A DNA stretch of 64,000 nucleotides, from NCBI GenBank assembly GCA_027625915.1, contig JANTQA010000048.1, positions 1,550,001 through 1,614,000 on the forward strand. Reading direction: 5' to 3'. A program made the translations under genes and the position numbers. Below, one piece after another: positions 13,247 through 25,051 of this stretch. Below the pieces are notes generated by a model. It made no database searches and had not been told where the DNA came from. It saw only the letters and a program-made list of their open reading frames with translations. Source of the stretch: Anaeramoeba flamelloides (Eukaryota; Metamonada; Anaeramoebidae). Every line of letters begins with the position of its first letter. The first letter of the stretch is position 1.

Positions 13247-13850
13247 TAAACCCCATTTCACTCAAAGTGGTCCAACAAGAAAATGAAAGATTCGGTTTTT
13301 TTTTTTTAAGGATGAACCAAGTGGGGATTAATTAGAAATAAGTCAAATAATAAAACTTCAGATTCGAGTTGAGATTTATAAAATATGAAATAACTGAACA
13401 AACTATAAATTTCAAAAAAAAAAAAAAAAATGTTAAAAAATTTTTGGGACCCTTTTCATTGGAATTTCTACGTGCAATTTTTTACAAGTTCATGAAGTAA
13501 AACTAAAATTATTTACAATAAGATTATTTAATAGTAAATATATCCATTTTAAAAGAAAATGAACAGAGCGTCAATTTTCTTAATGTTTATTTGGTGTTTC
13601 AAATATTTTTTTTTTTTCCCATAATTGTTTAAAAAAAATAAAAAAGAAAAAAAAAAAAAAAAAAATAAAAAGAAAAATATTAAAAATTAAAATTGATATT
13701 AAAGAAACAAATAATTTTGATCTAAAAATTGAAAAATTATTCTGTAAAGACTAATGGATTAAATTCCGAGAATGTGTTATATCTATTGAAGCATACTGAG
13801 CATATAAGATTGAGAAGGTATTTCTATTAAACTCTTATTCATAAAAAGTT
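13247..13850. mobile_element. TAAAC-family element, subfamily 3
   Basis: Starts TAAACCCCATTTCACTCAAA and shares interior blocks with 7971-8508. The right end is unclear, so the end coordinate is approximate. Confidence 0.45.
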
Positions 13851-15598
13851 CATACCCAAATTATTTTTATTGTTTCATAAATAAAAATAAAAATTGACAA
13901 AAAATAAAAACAAATATTATACTAAAAAATATTGAAAAAAGATAATAAATAAAATTAATTTTGGTTTCAATTACATTAAAAAATAAATTATTAAAAAATG
14001 AAAAAAAAAATTTGTTTAATTATGAAACCTAAAATTACAGTTACAATTCCTGTAGTTAATTTAGTTTGAATTTGGGAATGTGGTTATGGATTTTCATTTT
14101 GGAGGGTAGTTGTTTAATTATTAAGATTATATTTCTGGTTTTTTTTTTTTTTTGATCTCATTTGGTGTAAAGTTGGATATTTTTTTACATATTCTATTTA
14201 TTATTTACAAGTTACAGATACATTGTGTACCAAGAGCACATTATTACCACATAATAAATTACTCTCGTTCCAATTCTTCTTTCCAATATAAAGAAAGACA
14301 AAGAAAAAATAAATTATTGTATTGAAAGAACAAAAAAAAATATAATTATTAATATTAATTATTTTTTTTTGATCATATTCATTAGAAAAAAACATTATTA
14401 TTGAATTTGAAAAATACTATACCAATTTCCATCTTTTTTAAGAACTATATAGATATCAAGATTATTCAATTTGGATTCAAATTAAATGAAGATAAAATAA
14501 TAATTAAATAAGAATTAGTAAATATATTAGAAAATATTTCAAAATAATCTCGACTATAATAACAGATTTTATAAATGAGTTATTGTATATGAATTTTCAG
14601 ATTTTAAAATGTCTTTAAACATCAAAAATTATCTGAAATACTACATAAAATTACGCTAAAAAGATATAATAGTATTTTGTTCATATCACAAAAATTTGTT
14701 TCCTCTGGACTTCTTTCTTTATTAAAAATTCATTATGAGCTAACTTATTCTCATCTTCATTTTTTTAAAAAAATATATCAGAACCAAAATTTAATATCGA
14801 AAAAAACCCACCTTAGTTTTGGAAGAGTTGTATTTAAAGTGTTTTAAATCAAAGATTTTTTGAACTCTTTTGTAATTAATATCTGTGAAGAATCTACCAA
14901 AATAAATCTTGTTTAGGGAAAATGATAAACTAAAAATTTTCAAATATCAATAATTTTTGATAATTTCCTTTGAAGAAAGATAAGAAATTAATAGAATAAT
15001 TCCAATCATGGAATTGTTGATATCTGTATGAAGTAAATCATTAAATTCAAATAGATTTTTTTTAAAAATTTAAGAACTGTAATTCTTAGATCTCCACATT
15101 CAGAAAAACAACTTGGTTAATTTTGATATTCTATTAAAAATTTAAGAATATTCCAATAGAAATCAATAAGATTTCTCTACAATCATTTCCACCGTTTCAG
15201 TAACATAATAATTGTATATTTGTACCTATTGAATTGATATTGTACAATAAAAAAAAATTGGTAAGCAATGTATATATCAAAAAAAAAAAATCGAAAAAAA
15301 GGCAATATATAAAAAAATAATATCAATTTGTAAATTTTGGATTAAATTTTTCCTTCTAATATCCATTCAACTCATTTTAAAAAAAGAAATTTACACATTA
15401 TAACTACCACTATTTGGCCCTGTAAATTGGGAAAGGGTTTCGACTTTTTTGGAATAATTGACATTTATCAATTAATAATATAAATAATTTTTGATGTATT
15501 AGTTACGTTTTAATAACTCTGTATTATAAACATACAAGTAACCAAGAAGGTATCAAAATACAAACTACAAAAGAAAAATTTCGATATATCAAGATCAA

Positions 15599-15793
15599 CA
15601 GCCAGTTCCCCATTTCAGGCACAAACTTCAGCAAAATTTAAGGCACTATAAAAATCGCAAATTAAGGCACAAAATTCAGATCCTAGATAAATAATTTGTG
15701 TAAAAAAAAATCCAAAAAATGTTCCTTATATTGGGATTTTTTTGTACCTTAAATTTCATTGAAAGTTTGTGTCTTAAATTTTAATATAACTGC
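15599..15793. mobile_element. Foldback MITE (CAGTCAGTTCC family), diverged copy
   Basis: Two arms carrying AGGCACAAACTT and its inverse around a short AT loop. The terminal bases are degraded (CAGCCAGTTCC...). Confidence 0.75.
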
Positions 15794-16149
15794 AACTTCA
15801 TTGAAATTTTGTTAAAAGTTGTTTATTTTTCTTTTGGTCTTTGTTTTTTATTTTTTTTTGTTTTACAATCTATTAATAATCGTATTTGAATTATATATGT
15901 GTTAAAATTTTCACTTCCTTTTCCCTATTTTTCTTTCGTAAATAATGTTTTAAAAGAAGTAATTTGTAATTTGTGGGTTTTTTTGAAAAAGGAAATTGAA
16001 AATGAAGTGCAAATTTTTCCCATTAATTATTCAAATACAACAAAGATAAAAAAAAACATTTTGTTTGTAATATCTGTTTCAGAAATTTTTTCGAACAATT
16101 TGATTTTATTTTCGTCATTTTTCAATTCAAAACAAAGTGAATTAAAAAC

Positions 16150-16665
16150 TTAAGGACTATGTCCCACCCTTGGGGAGGTTGAGTAATTGTGTTATTTCAC
16201 TTTCACTTCTCAAAAAAACTTTTCACATAGAAAAAATTCGACAAAAAAAAAAAAAACATTATTTGTCATCTTTACCTTTTCACGAAGACTATTTTTCTTT
16301 TTTATTCAATGAAAAGGAAAAGTTGAAAATAACAAAAAAAATAATTGCAAAAAATGGCTTTTTGGGGATTTTCAAGTACATTTCAACTTTGAGAACATTT
16401 CAAACTTGTAAAAGCAAATTTAAAATAAGATTTAGAACAGCTCTAGAAAATTTGTGTGAGTTTGGATAGTTGAAATGGAAATTCTAAAATATTAAAATCA
16501 AAATTTAGCATGATCAAACAAGGTAAAAATTGAGAAAATTGTTAAAATTTCACATTTTTTCGAAAAGAAATTCTACTTGGGTAAATATAGCTTGGATTGT
16601 ATAACTTATTCAAGGGTGATTTTATACATTATTTCACTGTTTTCACCGTAAAACGTAGTCCTTAA
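16150..16665. mobile_element. TTAA-flanked nonautonomous element, about 516 bp
   Basis: Bounded by TTAA at 16150-16153 and 16662-16665, with inverted ends GGACTATG/GGACTACG. A closely related copy lies at 60405-60933. TTAA target duplication is characteristic of piggyBac-type elements; no transposase is present. A 99-codon open frame inside (16170-16469) is broken in the other copy and is not treated as a gene. Confidence 0.7.
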
Positions 16666-17097
16666 GGATATTTTTTTTTGAAAAATTGAAAAAAAGTAAA
16701 ATCTTCTGTTTAAAAAAACCTAATAGAAGGATCAAACCAAGACAGTCAGACTGTATGGTTAAAGGTGTTTTTTATTGAATAAGTTCTATTTATGAAAAGG
16801 ATATTAGTTAGAACCCTTCAATAAAATCATGAAAAAGTCAAAAAAAAACTAAACAAACAAGCAAAAATCCAAAAAAATTAATTGGTTTTCTTTTATTAAG
16901 CAAATTGTGCAGTTTGTCAATTAAATTTTGAGAAAACAAGTCACATTTTTGAGTGTAACAAAATTATTAAATTCTTATTTTAAAAATAGTCAGAATGCAG
17001 AGTTGGTTGGTTGAAAAGTATAAAATAATTAATCAAATATACTTTTTATCATTTTTTTGTTTTTTTTTTTTTAAAAAAATAGTTTGGATCCAAATGT

Positions 17098-17458
17098 TTA
17101 TCCACGAAGAGCAACAATTAAATGTACAACAGAATTTGGTTGGATTTCAGTCGCTTCGATTGATAAGTTGTCTGCAAGTTGTTTTCCCGAAAATACAATT
17201 CTTTGTTGGATAACGGGAATACCAGTTACTTCTTCTGCTTTTTCTTTTAACATTTTGATCTGTTGGGATCGTTTTGAAAGAAAAAAAAGACAAAATTAAG
17301 AAAGAAGAAGAATAGAAAAAGAGTAGAAACAGAAAGTCGGAAATTATAATCTAAAATTGTAAGCCAAACAAACAAAAAAAAAAAAAAATTACTGTATCAG
17401 ATGTATCAACATTGAGGGTGTACTCCCTTCCTGATAAGGTTTTTACTTTGATTTTCAT
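17098..17458 (-). CDS. NEDD8: NEDD8-type ubiquitin-like protein ending in a single glycine
   Basis: Exon 1 is 17393-17458 (22 codons) and exon 2 is 17098-17259, joined by a 133-nt GTAATT...CAACAG intron. The 75-residue product follows ubiquitin colinearly with no gaps: MKIKVKTLSGREY at the start, then GIPVIQQRIVFSGKQL and HLIVALRG at the end. Ala at position 72 is the NEDD8 hallmark that lets the NEDD8 E1 distinguish it from ubiquitin (Arg72); the KVKTL start is also NEDD8-like. NEDD8 is attached to cullins through Gly76 to activate cullin-RING ubiquitin ligases. Here the frame stops (TAA at 17098-17100) after the first glycine of the usual LRGG tail, so residue 76 is absent and no tail beyond it needs processing. 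No downstream acceptor that would restore a second glycine was seen. Identification is strong; function in conjugation is uncertain. Confidence 0.9.
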
Positions 17459-18900
17459 TATGGGTTGTATCTATTAAGACGAAAAAGAAAACAGATAAAA
17501 AAGAAAGATGAATTGATTAAAAAAAAAAAACAAATCAAGATATGAAGAAAGATTGTAAAAAATTACAAGGTGAATTCAATTAATAAAAAATAAAAAATGA
17601 ATGAATATTTCTTCAAATTTCCTTCAAATAGAGAATTGAAAATATCAAATATCTGTTGATCAGTGAGTTTATGATGGAAATTATATCAAACGTATATTTC
17701 TCCAATTTTGGAAGATATTTTATTTCTCAATAAGTTTTTTTTAATGATATTAAAATTACCAATTCTATTTGATTTTTCAAATTTAACGCAATGTACTTTA
17801 TTTCAAGAACATTTTACACATTAAATGATCCAAGAAATCGGTAATAAAGAATAAACAATTCTGATATGGGTTTATTAGAATGATACTCTTCAAAAATAAA
17901 TTCTTTATCTGAAAGATCAAATTGGGAAATTTTTTGAAAAAAAAGAGTTAATTTTCGAGTCATAATTTTTGTCATAAAAAAAACAATTAAATTTTTGTTC
18001 AATTGAAAAATTACAAAAAAATTTCAAACAAAATCTATTCATAATTTAAAATTTACTTACAAAATAAAGATCTTTTTACACCCAAAATTGATTTAAACTG
18101 TGGTAGACTTGGAAAATATTTTGGATTTTATATTGTATTTGAAGAAAAAAAAAAAAAGAATAAATTTATTTTTGTATCTCATGTTTTAGTTATCTAAGGG
18201 GGTAGAGTCTACTATGGAGAAGTCTGGAATTAAAGTATATGTCTACCAAATGGAAATAAAATAAGTAATAGTAGCTTAGATGTCTTTGAAAAATGAATAG
18301 TGATGATTCAACAATTAAATTAGTATCATAAGTAAGATTTTTTCACAAATTTCTTTAGTTTGTTTCTAAAATAGAATTTACTTTTTTAATTGATTAGTTC
18401 ACTCTGGGTACTATTTTACTAACTGAATTTTAAAAGTTGAAAAATATCTTTCTTAAATTTATTTTTCAATCTAGATTAATTGCTAAAATCTTCAATTTTT
18501 TATTTTTTCAATTATTCTTGGATAGGTATTCTTTTTCTATTGGGAATAAAACTTACAACTTAAAAAAATCAAGTTTTTACTTACGAGTACTGTAACACTG
18601 AAAACCAAAAGGGCATGTAACTTGAAAATAAAATAGAAATATCTTCTAGAAAAATACTAAGGGTTAAACAAAAATCAGAACAAAAAGATCAAAAAAAAAT
18701 TTAACAAATTAAATAACAATCTCCAAAATGATCAATTATCAAACCAAAATAAATCAATCAAAAGTGTTGTATGTGTAATTTTAGGATGTTCTTAAATAAA
18801 AATAGTATTGATTTTTTATTGTTAAAATTTATTTTTACCATTTACTTTTTATGAACTTTTTTTAAATTTTTCTTTTTTTTTTTAATTTTTTCATAATATT

Positions 18901-19335
18901 TAAACTCCATTTCAAAAATTGTGACTCACCTCAAATATTAAATTGAAAAAAACTATAATGTCCTTTAGTATTCAAGAACAACTAATAACTAAATCTTATT
19001 TGGAATTCACTTTAAAGTCATTTGAAATATATAAAAACCTGATATTTTAAAAATTAAAAAAAAATAAAACCAAAAAGTAAAAAAAAGTGAAAAACAATTT
19101 TTGATAAGAGCATTAAGAATTTTTATTATGTGAACTTTCGCTGTAAAAAAGTTAAAATGGATATTTTTTGCCTAATAATTAAATTCATTTGAAAAGACAT
19201 TACATAGTCTTCATAATCCATAGTGATTATTTATCTTTTCGAAGATCTTTTTTTTTTTCTACATAATCTTTTGCAAAAAAAAAAGTAGCAAAAAAACAAA
19301 AAAAATGATAAAATATTTTTCAGTCAAAAGTTTGA
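18901..19335 (+). mobile_element. TAAAC-family element, subfamily 1, 5' part
   Basis: Begins TAAACTCCATTTC with ATTGTGACTCACC, and contains AAACCTGATAT, ACTTTCGCTG and CTTTTCGAAGATC blocks in the same order as 54862-55440. Its distal half is missing or displaced; related A/G-rich sequence appears at about 20150-20300, suggesting later insertion or rearrangement. Confidence 0.6.
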
Positions 19336-19409
19336 TGTTTTATAGAAGAAATAGAACCTATTCTATGAGTTTAGTTCATTATTATTCTCAAACGAAAAAT
19401 TCTTTATTC

Positions 19410-19560
19410 TATTTATTTATTTATTGTGATAAAGGAGTAATCAAAGAAAATTTACTAAATAAAAAATAGAAGAGGAAAAATAATTAAAACATTAAAGTAA
19501 AAAAATATTATATCATTCACATGACCAAATTAAAAAATATCTACGTCCTGAAACAGGAGT
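19410..19560 (+). repeat. Dispersed 150-bp repeat
   Basis: Matches 54545-54690 over its length (shared blocks TTATTTATTGTGA, AAGGAGTAATCAAAGAA, ACATGACCAAATTAAAAA). No terminal inverted repeats were found. Confidence 0.7.
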
Positions 19561-21118
19561 AGTAAAAAATTCTTTATTCTGATCAAAATAAAATTTTCTT
19601 ATTTAGTAAATTTTTTTATTATTTTTTTTTATTATTTTTTTTTATTGTTTTTTTTTTTGTTTTTCTTTTTTTTTTTTTTTAAAAGTCAATTTACCAAAAA
19701 AATATATGAAACTCCAAATTAACAAACAGAAAATTTTGGCTATGTATTGTCTTTTAAAATTCATAGATTTACAAAGGAAAATTTTTACTGTCAACATTTT
19801 TAATTTTACAAAGTAATTGAGAAATTTTGCACGAAAATTCCAATGAAAGTAGCTAAAATATTATTTTAACTTTTTTTTTTGAAATTTATTGTTCAGGTTT
19901 TTCACTTATGATTATCAAATCCAACCCGAAGGTTATTATTTCTCGTATTTCCAAAAAATCTAAGTTTGGTTGATTCTTAAAAAAAAAGAGAATTTTTGAT
20001 TTTTGCTTTGTCACTTTGAGTGAAATAGAGTTTATTTTCTGGATTTTTTTTTTCAAATGATATTTTGCGAAAAAAAAAAGAATCAAAAAAAGAAAAGGAA
20101 AGCAACAAATTTAAGGTAAAATTTTTCAAAAAAAGAGAAAAGGATTCAAAAAAAGAGAAAAAAAAAGAAAAAGAAAAAGAAAAATTTGAAAAAGTAAAAC
20201 AAAAGAAAAACAAAAATGTGAAAAAATAAAACAAAAATTTGCAAAATAAGAAAAAAAAAACGATTCTGATCTATAAAAATTTGAAAATATTTTTTTGGTC
20301 ATAATATGGGATAAAAAATCAAAAAAAATTACATTACCATTTCAAAATAATTGGGACATTAAAAATCAAATTTTGTTAATAAATATTTTTATAAAATTTT
20401 ATTATCTATTATAATGAAATAATTACTTTATTAATATTAAGTTTTATACAGTAAAAATATTGTTTTTTGTAGAAAAATAAAAGAAAGGAAATAAGAAAAA
20501 AAATTGGGCCATTTAAAATAAAATTTGTTTTTAAATAAGGTATTTACAAAAAAGTGTGACATTTTTTTTACATTTCAGAAAAAATCATCAATTTTAGTGA
20601 CGGTGTTGATTAATTGACAATATTAAATTAGGTTTAAATTTAAAACCAATTAAATCAATTAGTCTGATATTTATTTGGAAATATGTTAGTTGAAATATTT
20701 CCCAAAAATGAAAAAAAAAAAACACTTTTTTTGGTGAAAACAAGGTATAACCAATTTCAATACAAAAATGGAAATATGGAAAGGATACAAATGATTTTTT
20801 AAACAATAAAATACAGTTATATGTTTTAAATTCTATTTGAAGGTTTGTTAGAGATTAAAAAAGTTATGAAACCGTTTTTTCGATCAAAAAGAAAATAATA
20901 AACGCCAATTTTCATCTCTAAAAAATATCAGATAAAATTGAGATCAGAAATTTTAATCTATTTTATTTATGTAATACAATACTAACTAACAAATTGAATT
21001 TATCACAAATAATCGACTTATGGTGGTTAATTATTTTGGATGTTTAAATACTTTTTTGAAGATTGGATTTAATAGAGTTAATTTTAAATAAATTTGTCCC
21101 ACTTATTTGAAATAGCTT

Positions 21119-21137
21119 ATATATATATATATATATA
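21119..21137. repeat. Short (TA)n microsatellite
   Basis: About ten TA units. Similar short runs occur at 5143-5171, 33223-33245, 46902-46923 and 54511-54529. Confidence 0.8.
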
Positions 21138-21408
21138 CTTTGTGAAAAATATAAATAATCCAAGGATGCCCAATAACCTGCTTATATATAACAACAAATC
21201 ATAAGTTTTGTACTTAAATATCCTTTGTGAAATTTAATAAAGGTACATTTAGAGTATAATTTAGACTACTTACATAATAATAATCATAAAACTATTTATT
21301 TTGTAGCAAATTAAATAATTAACCCTGGGATAATTGTTATAAAATATTTTCAATTGAAGGACATATATTAATAATCTAACAAAATTTAATGAAAGAAAAA
21401 ATGAAATA

Positions 21409-21605
21409 CAGTCAGTTTCACTTTTAAGGCACAAACTTTCAACGAAATTTAAGGCACAAAAAAATCTCAAATTAAAGCACAATTTTTTGGAATTTTAATT
21501 TTCACAAATTATTTTACTAGAATTTGAATTTTGTGCCTTAATTTGAGATTTTTTTTGTGCCTTAAATTTCGTAGAAAGTTTGTGTCTTAAAAGTGAAACT
21601 GACTG
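21409..21605. mobile_element. Foldback MITE (CAGTCAGTTCC family), intact
   Basis: A 197-bp near-palindrome. It begins CAGTCAGTTTCACTTTTAAG, ends in the exact inverse of its first bases, and is flanked on both sides by TA, the target duplication of Tc1/mariner-type transposons. The arms of about 80 bp hold repeated AAGGCACAAA motifs. Confidence 0.88.
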
Positions 21606-22662
21606 TAATTGATTTTTCAGATTATTTTAAAAATTATTGAGTAAATATTGAAATTAAAAAATTGGAAAGATATTGTAACTTTTGCAGGTTATAAAAATTA
21701 TTTTTGGTATAATTGAAATGATATTAAATTATTTTAAGTTTTTAGATTTGAAAAAATAATTAACCAAGTATTACCAAATTGACAATTTTTCATCGGAATA
21801 CTGTTAAAAAATTGAATAATTAATTATTTTTGAAGAATTATAAATTACATTCGAAATTTCCTTTTTCTGAAATTCTGAAAAGAAAAAATTTACTCATATA
21901 CTCATACATCTCACTATTAATAATGAACAGTGCACTGATTTTTTTTTTTTTTTATTTAAAAACATAATAAAAAAATTGTAAAAAAATAATGAAAACCAAA
22001 AAAAGGTAAATTGAAAAAATATTAAAAAAATCAATTTATAAGAAGCATTTGTGAAAAATAACAATATAAGAAAAATAAAAAATTATTTCATTTAATTGAT
22101 AACAATCAGAATCCTATCTTTATTTTTTGGTTGATTTATTGTCGTTTGGTCGTTAATAATATATTTTTTCTAGTGGGTATGTTTTAACTTTTGTAATTTC
22201 TTCTGTTCATTTTGATAGTATTTGTGTTTAGATCTCTTAGTTTTAATAATTAAGAACTTTATATTTTAAATTTATAAGGCTTCTTCTTGTTAAAAAGGAA
22301 ATAGAGTATGAAAAAAAAAAAAAAGAAAAATAAACTTTAAATAATAATTTTTTTGTAATTTTTAATCGATATTAAGACAATTTTAATACTTTTTATGAAA
22401 TTGTAAAATAAATTATTTTTCTCAAATAAAATGTTGATTAAAAAATGATCAAGAATTTTATACAAAAAAAAAGATCTACCTAAAATTTTTTTTCAAAAAA
22501 AAACGATATGAAAAAGTTATTCAAAAAAAAAAAAAAAGACTTAAATAATATTGAATCTTTGTGTATTAATTATTGGATTTTTTTTCTTGTAGGTACTTTT
22601 CACTAAAAATATTATCGTTAGATGGTTGTTAGGCTTTAAGAAAAGCGAATAATAAAGAATCC

Positions 22663-22663
<1 letters not shown>

Positions 22664-22759
<96 letters not shown>
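22664..22759. repeat. (AAT)n microsatellite
   Basis: About 32 uninterrupted AAT units. Confidence 0.97.
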
Positions 22760-22760
<1 letters not shown>

Positions 22761-22819
22761 TAAATGCAGTATTTTTGTGTTAAGCTCACAAATACTCAGT
22801 TTTCAAAATTTTATTCATA

Positions 22820-23015
22820 CAGTTAGTTCCGGTTTTAAAACTTAAACGATAAATCTCAAATTTAAGGCACAATAATAATTACAAACTAAAGTACAAAATT
22901 CAGATTCTAGGAAAATAAATTGTAAAAAAATAATACAAATTTTGTTCCTTAATTTGACATTTTTTTGTACCTTAAATTTCGTTGAAAGTTTGTGCCTTAA
23001 AAGTGAAACTGGCTG
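22820..23015. mobile_element. Foldback MITE (CAGTCAGTTCC family)
   Basis: A 196-bp copy with TA on both sides; the left end is mutated (CAGTTAGTTCCGG), the right end conserved (GAAACTGGCTG). Confidence 0.85.
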
Positions 23016-23252
23016 TAGTATAAATCATACATGGTTCTTTTATGTAATTTATGTGAAAAATAAACTTTAGAAATGTGATGAAATTTATTTTAAACAATTA
23101 AATGTTATCTAACTTTAAATTTTCTTTTTTCTTTTTTTTTTTTTTTTCATATCAGGTCACCTAATATCTTATTTATTCAAATAGTTTATATTTTAAATCT
23201 ATTATCAGTGCTTTTGGACTATAACGAAATAAAATTTAATAATTTCCCCTCT

Positions 23253-23866
23253 TCAAAACTAGATTTCAAAATTTTTAACTCACTTTATAATGTTTATGAA
23301 AGCTGTTTTGAGGGTTTATTCCAGTATTCTTAACAAAATACTATTTTTAAATTTTGGATCAGAATCATTTTTTCTAATTTTGCAAATTTAAGTTTTGCTT
23401 TTTCACATTTTGGTTTTTCTTTTGTTTTGCTTTTTCAAATTTTTGTTCTTCTTTTATTTTCTTTTTCTTTTTCTTTTTTTTTAATTTCTGTTTTTTTTGA
23501 TAAAAGATCATTTTTTTTAAAAAAAAAGAGATCTTCGAAAAGACAAATAATCACTATGAAAATTGTGGCTATGTAATGTCTTTGAAAATGAATTTTTTCA
23601 TTCATAAAAAATCTTGTTGTTCAACTTTTTTTCAGTGAAAGTTTAGTAAATAAAAATCCATAATACTCATTTCAAAAATTGTTACTCACTTTTTTTTAGT
23701 TTTTGGTTTTAAATTTTTAATATATCAGGCTATTATATATTTAGAATGATTTAAAAGTGAATTACAAATCATATTTAGTTATTAATTGTTCTTGAATACT
23801 TGAGGGATAATTTTTTTTTTTCAATTTATTATTTTAGGTGAGTCACAATATTTGAAAAAGAGTTTA
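23253..23866 (-). mobile_element. TAAAC-family element, subfamily 1, near complete
   Basis: Reads on the minus strand from TAAACTC at 23866 through ATTGTGACTCACC to an ATTTTTAACTCACTTTAT end near 23262. A pyrimidine-rich core is flanked by GATC motifs. Close relative of 34081-34687. Confidence 0.75.
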
Positions 23867-24111
23867 CTTTGGGAAGTGGATATTTACAAGATAACAAAAA
23901 ATTATAGCTCTATTTTTCAAACAATAATTATTTGTAATCAGTGGGCTCTCGAATGTAGGAACCTTTTTTATAATCTGAAATAGTGGAAATTGAAAGTACC
24001 TCAAGAATTTCTTTGGATCATACCTCCTTAAGATCAAAAAATCATAATTACAAAATATACCACCTTTAAAAATAAATCATCAGTTACTATCCCAATTAAC
24101 TTACGCCATAG

Positions 24112-24247
24112 TATTTGAGTCAACCTTACACAAGGAGTGAGTTCAAAATCCTTCCAATTTTCTGGAAATTCTCTTATTTTTTCAATTTTTTCCTTTTATT
24201 CCTTTTTTTCTTTTTTTTTAAAAACAAATTTCTTATTGTTTCGGATA
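24112..24247 (+). other. Possible alternative first exon of the acidic protein
   Basis: 24112-24136 (CCATAG acceptor, TATTTGAGTCAACC..., GTGAGT donor) would join in phase to a CTCTCTGCAG acceptor at 24299, replacing the ATG-proximal part of the next entry with LSQPYTRS. A short plus-strand frame around 23938-23975 (NQWALECRNLF) could be an earlier exon. None is proven. Confidence 0.25.
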
Positions 24248-24655
24248 ATGTGTACAAGTCTTGGGAAATTGGCACTCAAAGCACTAGCACTCTCTGCAGG
24301 TTTATCATTATTAAAAAAAAAAGATATCTTTGAATTGGATGTCAATACGATTGGCAACGAAAAATTAAGACACTGCACAGAAATTTACCTACAAATCGGC
24401 GATTATGTGCTTGACAAAACGTGCGACTTTTTAGAAATTGAAATTTATCCAAAAGAACAACAAAAAGAATTCTCAGAAGAAGACGAAGTAGTGGTTGGTG
24501 CCGACGAAGTTGAAGAAGACTACTACGACAACGACGACGACGACGACGAAGAAGAATACTATGAAGATACAGAAGATGATGATTTTTGTTTCTCCAAAAA
24601 AAAAAATAAAGAAGATGATCAAAATGAAACAGACACGGACTCATTTGACATCTAG
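24248..24655 (+). CDS. Protein with acidic C-terminal tail, function unknown
   Basis: Open frame of 135 residues from ATG 24248 to TAG 24653-24655. The N-terminal half reads as folded protein: an Ala/Leu-rich helix, then FELDVNTIGNEKL, CTEIYLQIGDYVLDK and CDFLEIEIY. The C-terminal 70 residues are almost entirely Asp/Glu/Tyr with a poly-Asp run, ending DTDSFDI. Base composition is clearly richer in G+C than the surroundings, which supports coding. I do not recognise the family; acidic tails of this sort are common in histone- or ribosome-binding nuclear proteins, but that is only analogy. The start is uncertain: spliced upstream exons may replace the first 15-20 residues. The 3' end faces a possible minus-strand gene ending at 24967. 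Confidence 0.65.
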   Translation: MCTSLGKLALKALALSAGLSLLKKKDIFELDVNTIGNEKLRHCTEIYLQIGDYVLDKTCDFLEIEIYPKEQQKEFSEEDEVVVGADEVEEDYYDNDDDDDEEEYYEDTEDDDFCFSKKKNKEDDQNETDTDSFDI

Positions 24656-24966
24656 GGGATCGAAGTTTTTTTTTAAAAACAAACATAATTCAACCTTTTT
24701 AAAATCCTTTTTAAAACCAACAAAAAAAATAAAACATCAAAGAAACAAAATCTAATATGATCCTGTAGAGTATTTTTTTTCTTTTTTTATCAATACCTTT
24801 CATTTTTAAAAAGAAAAAAAAACAATCACAAAACGGTTTTCTTGTATTTTGAAAACCCTTTCGTTTTCTTCTGATGGTTACCAAGTTAAATAAAAATAAT
24901 TATTTTTCCCTTCTTTTGTTTTGATCAACAAACCATTTAAAATTTTTTTTGAATCAAAAAGGATTT

Positions 24967-25051
24967 TCAATATCGTTGATTGTTGATTTGTGTACTTTGT
25001 TGCCAACGTTTTTCAGAAACACTTTTACACTTGGAGGGTGAAAGTTGACGG
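24967..25051 (-). CDS. Candidate terminal exon, unknown gene
   Basis: A short G+C-richer patch behind a TATCATCAG acceptor reads RQLSPSKCKSVSEKRWQQ to a TGA at 24967. A second frame through the same bases is also open, so the frame was chosen only by its AT-rich third positions. No upstream exon could be assigned. Treat as tentative. Confidence 0.3.

Larger units (their letters stand above)
13126..17097. other. Repeat-rich intergenic region
   Basis: Holds a subfamily 3 element (13247-about 13850), a foldback MITE (15599-15793) and a TTAA-flanked element (16150-16665). A minus-strand stretch at 14215-14330 reads as a short protein-like frame ending at a GTAACT donor, but no flanking exon could be joined to it. 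Nothing else was recognised. Confidence 0.45.
17459..24111. other. Long gene-free, repeat-rich stretch
   Basis: No gene recognised. It contains parts of TAAAC-family elements (18901-19335 and an end at 20034), a dispersed 150-bp repeat (19410-19560), foldback MITEs (21409-21605, 22820-23015), a long AAT microsatellite and a full TAAAC-family element (23253-23866). Confidence 0.6.

Noticed and set aside
16170-16469. 99-codon plus-strand open frame
   Set aside because: Lies entirely inside the TTAA element at 16150-16665 and is not kept open in its sister copy at 60405-60933.
22664-22759. AAT array considered as a CRISPR-like or minisatellite array
   Set aside because: It is a plain trinucleotide microsatellite with no spacers.
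24342-24686. 114-codon minus-strand frame with an Arg-rich run
   Set aside because: Antisense shadow of the acidic tail of the plus-strand gene at 24248-24655.
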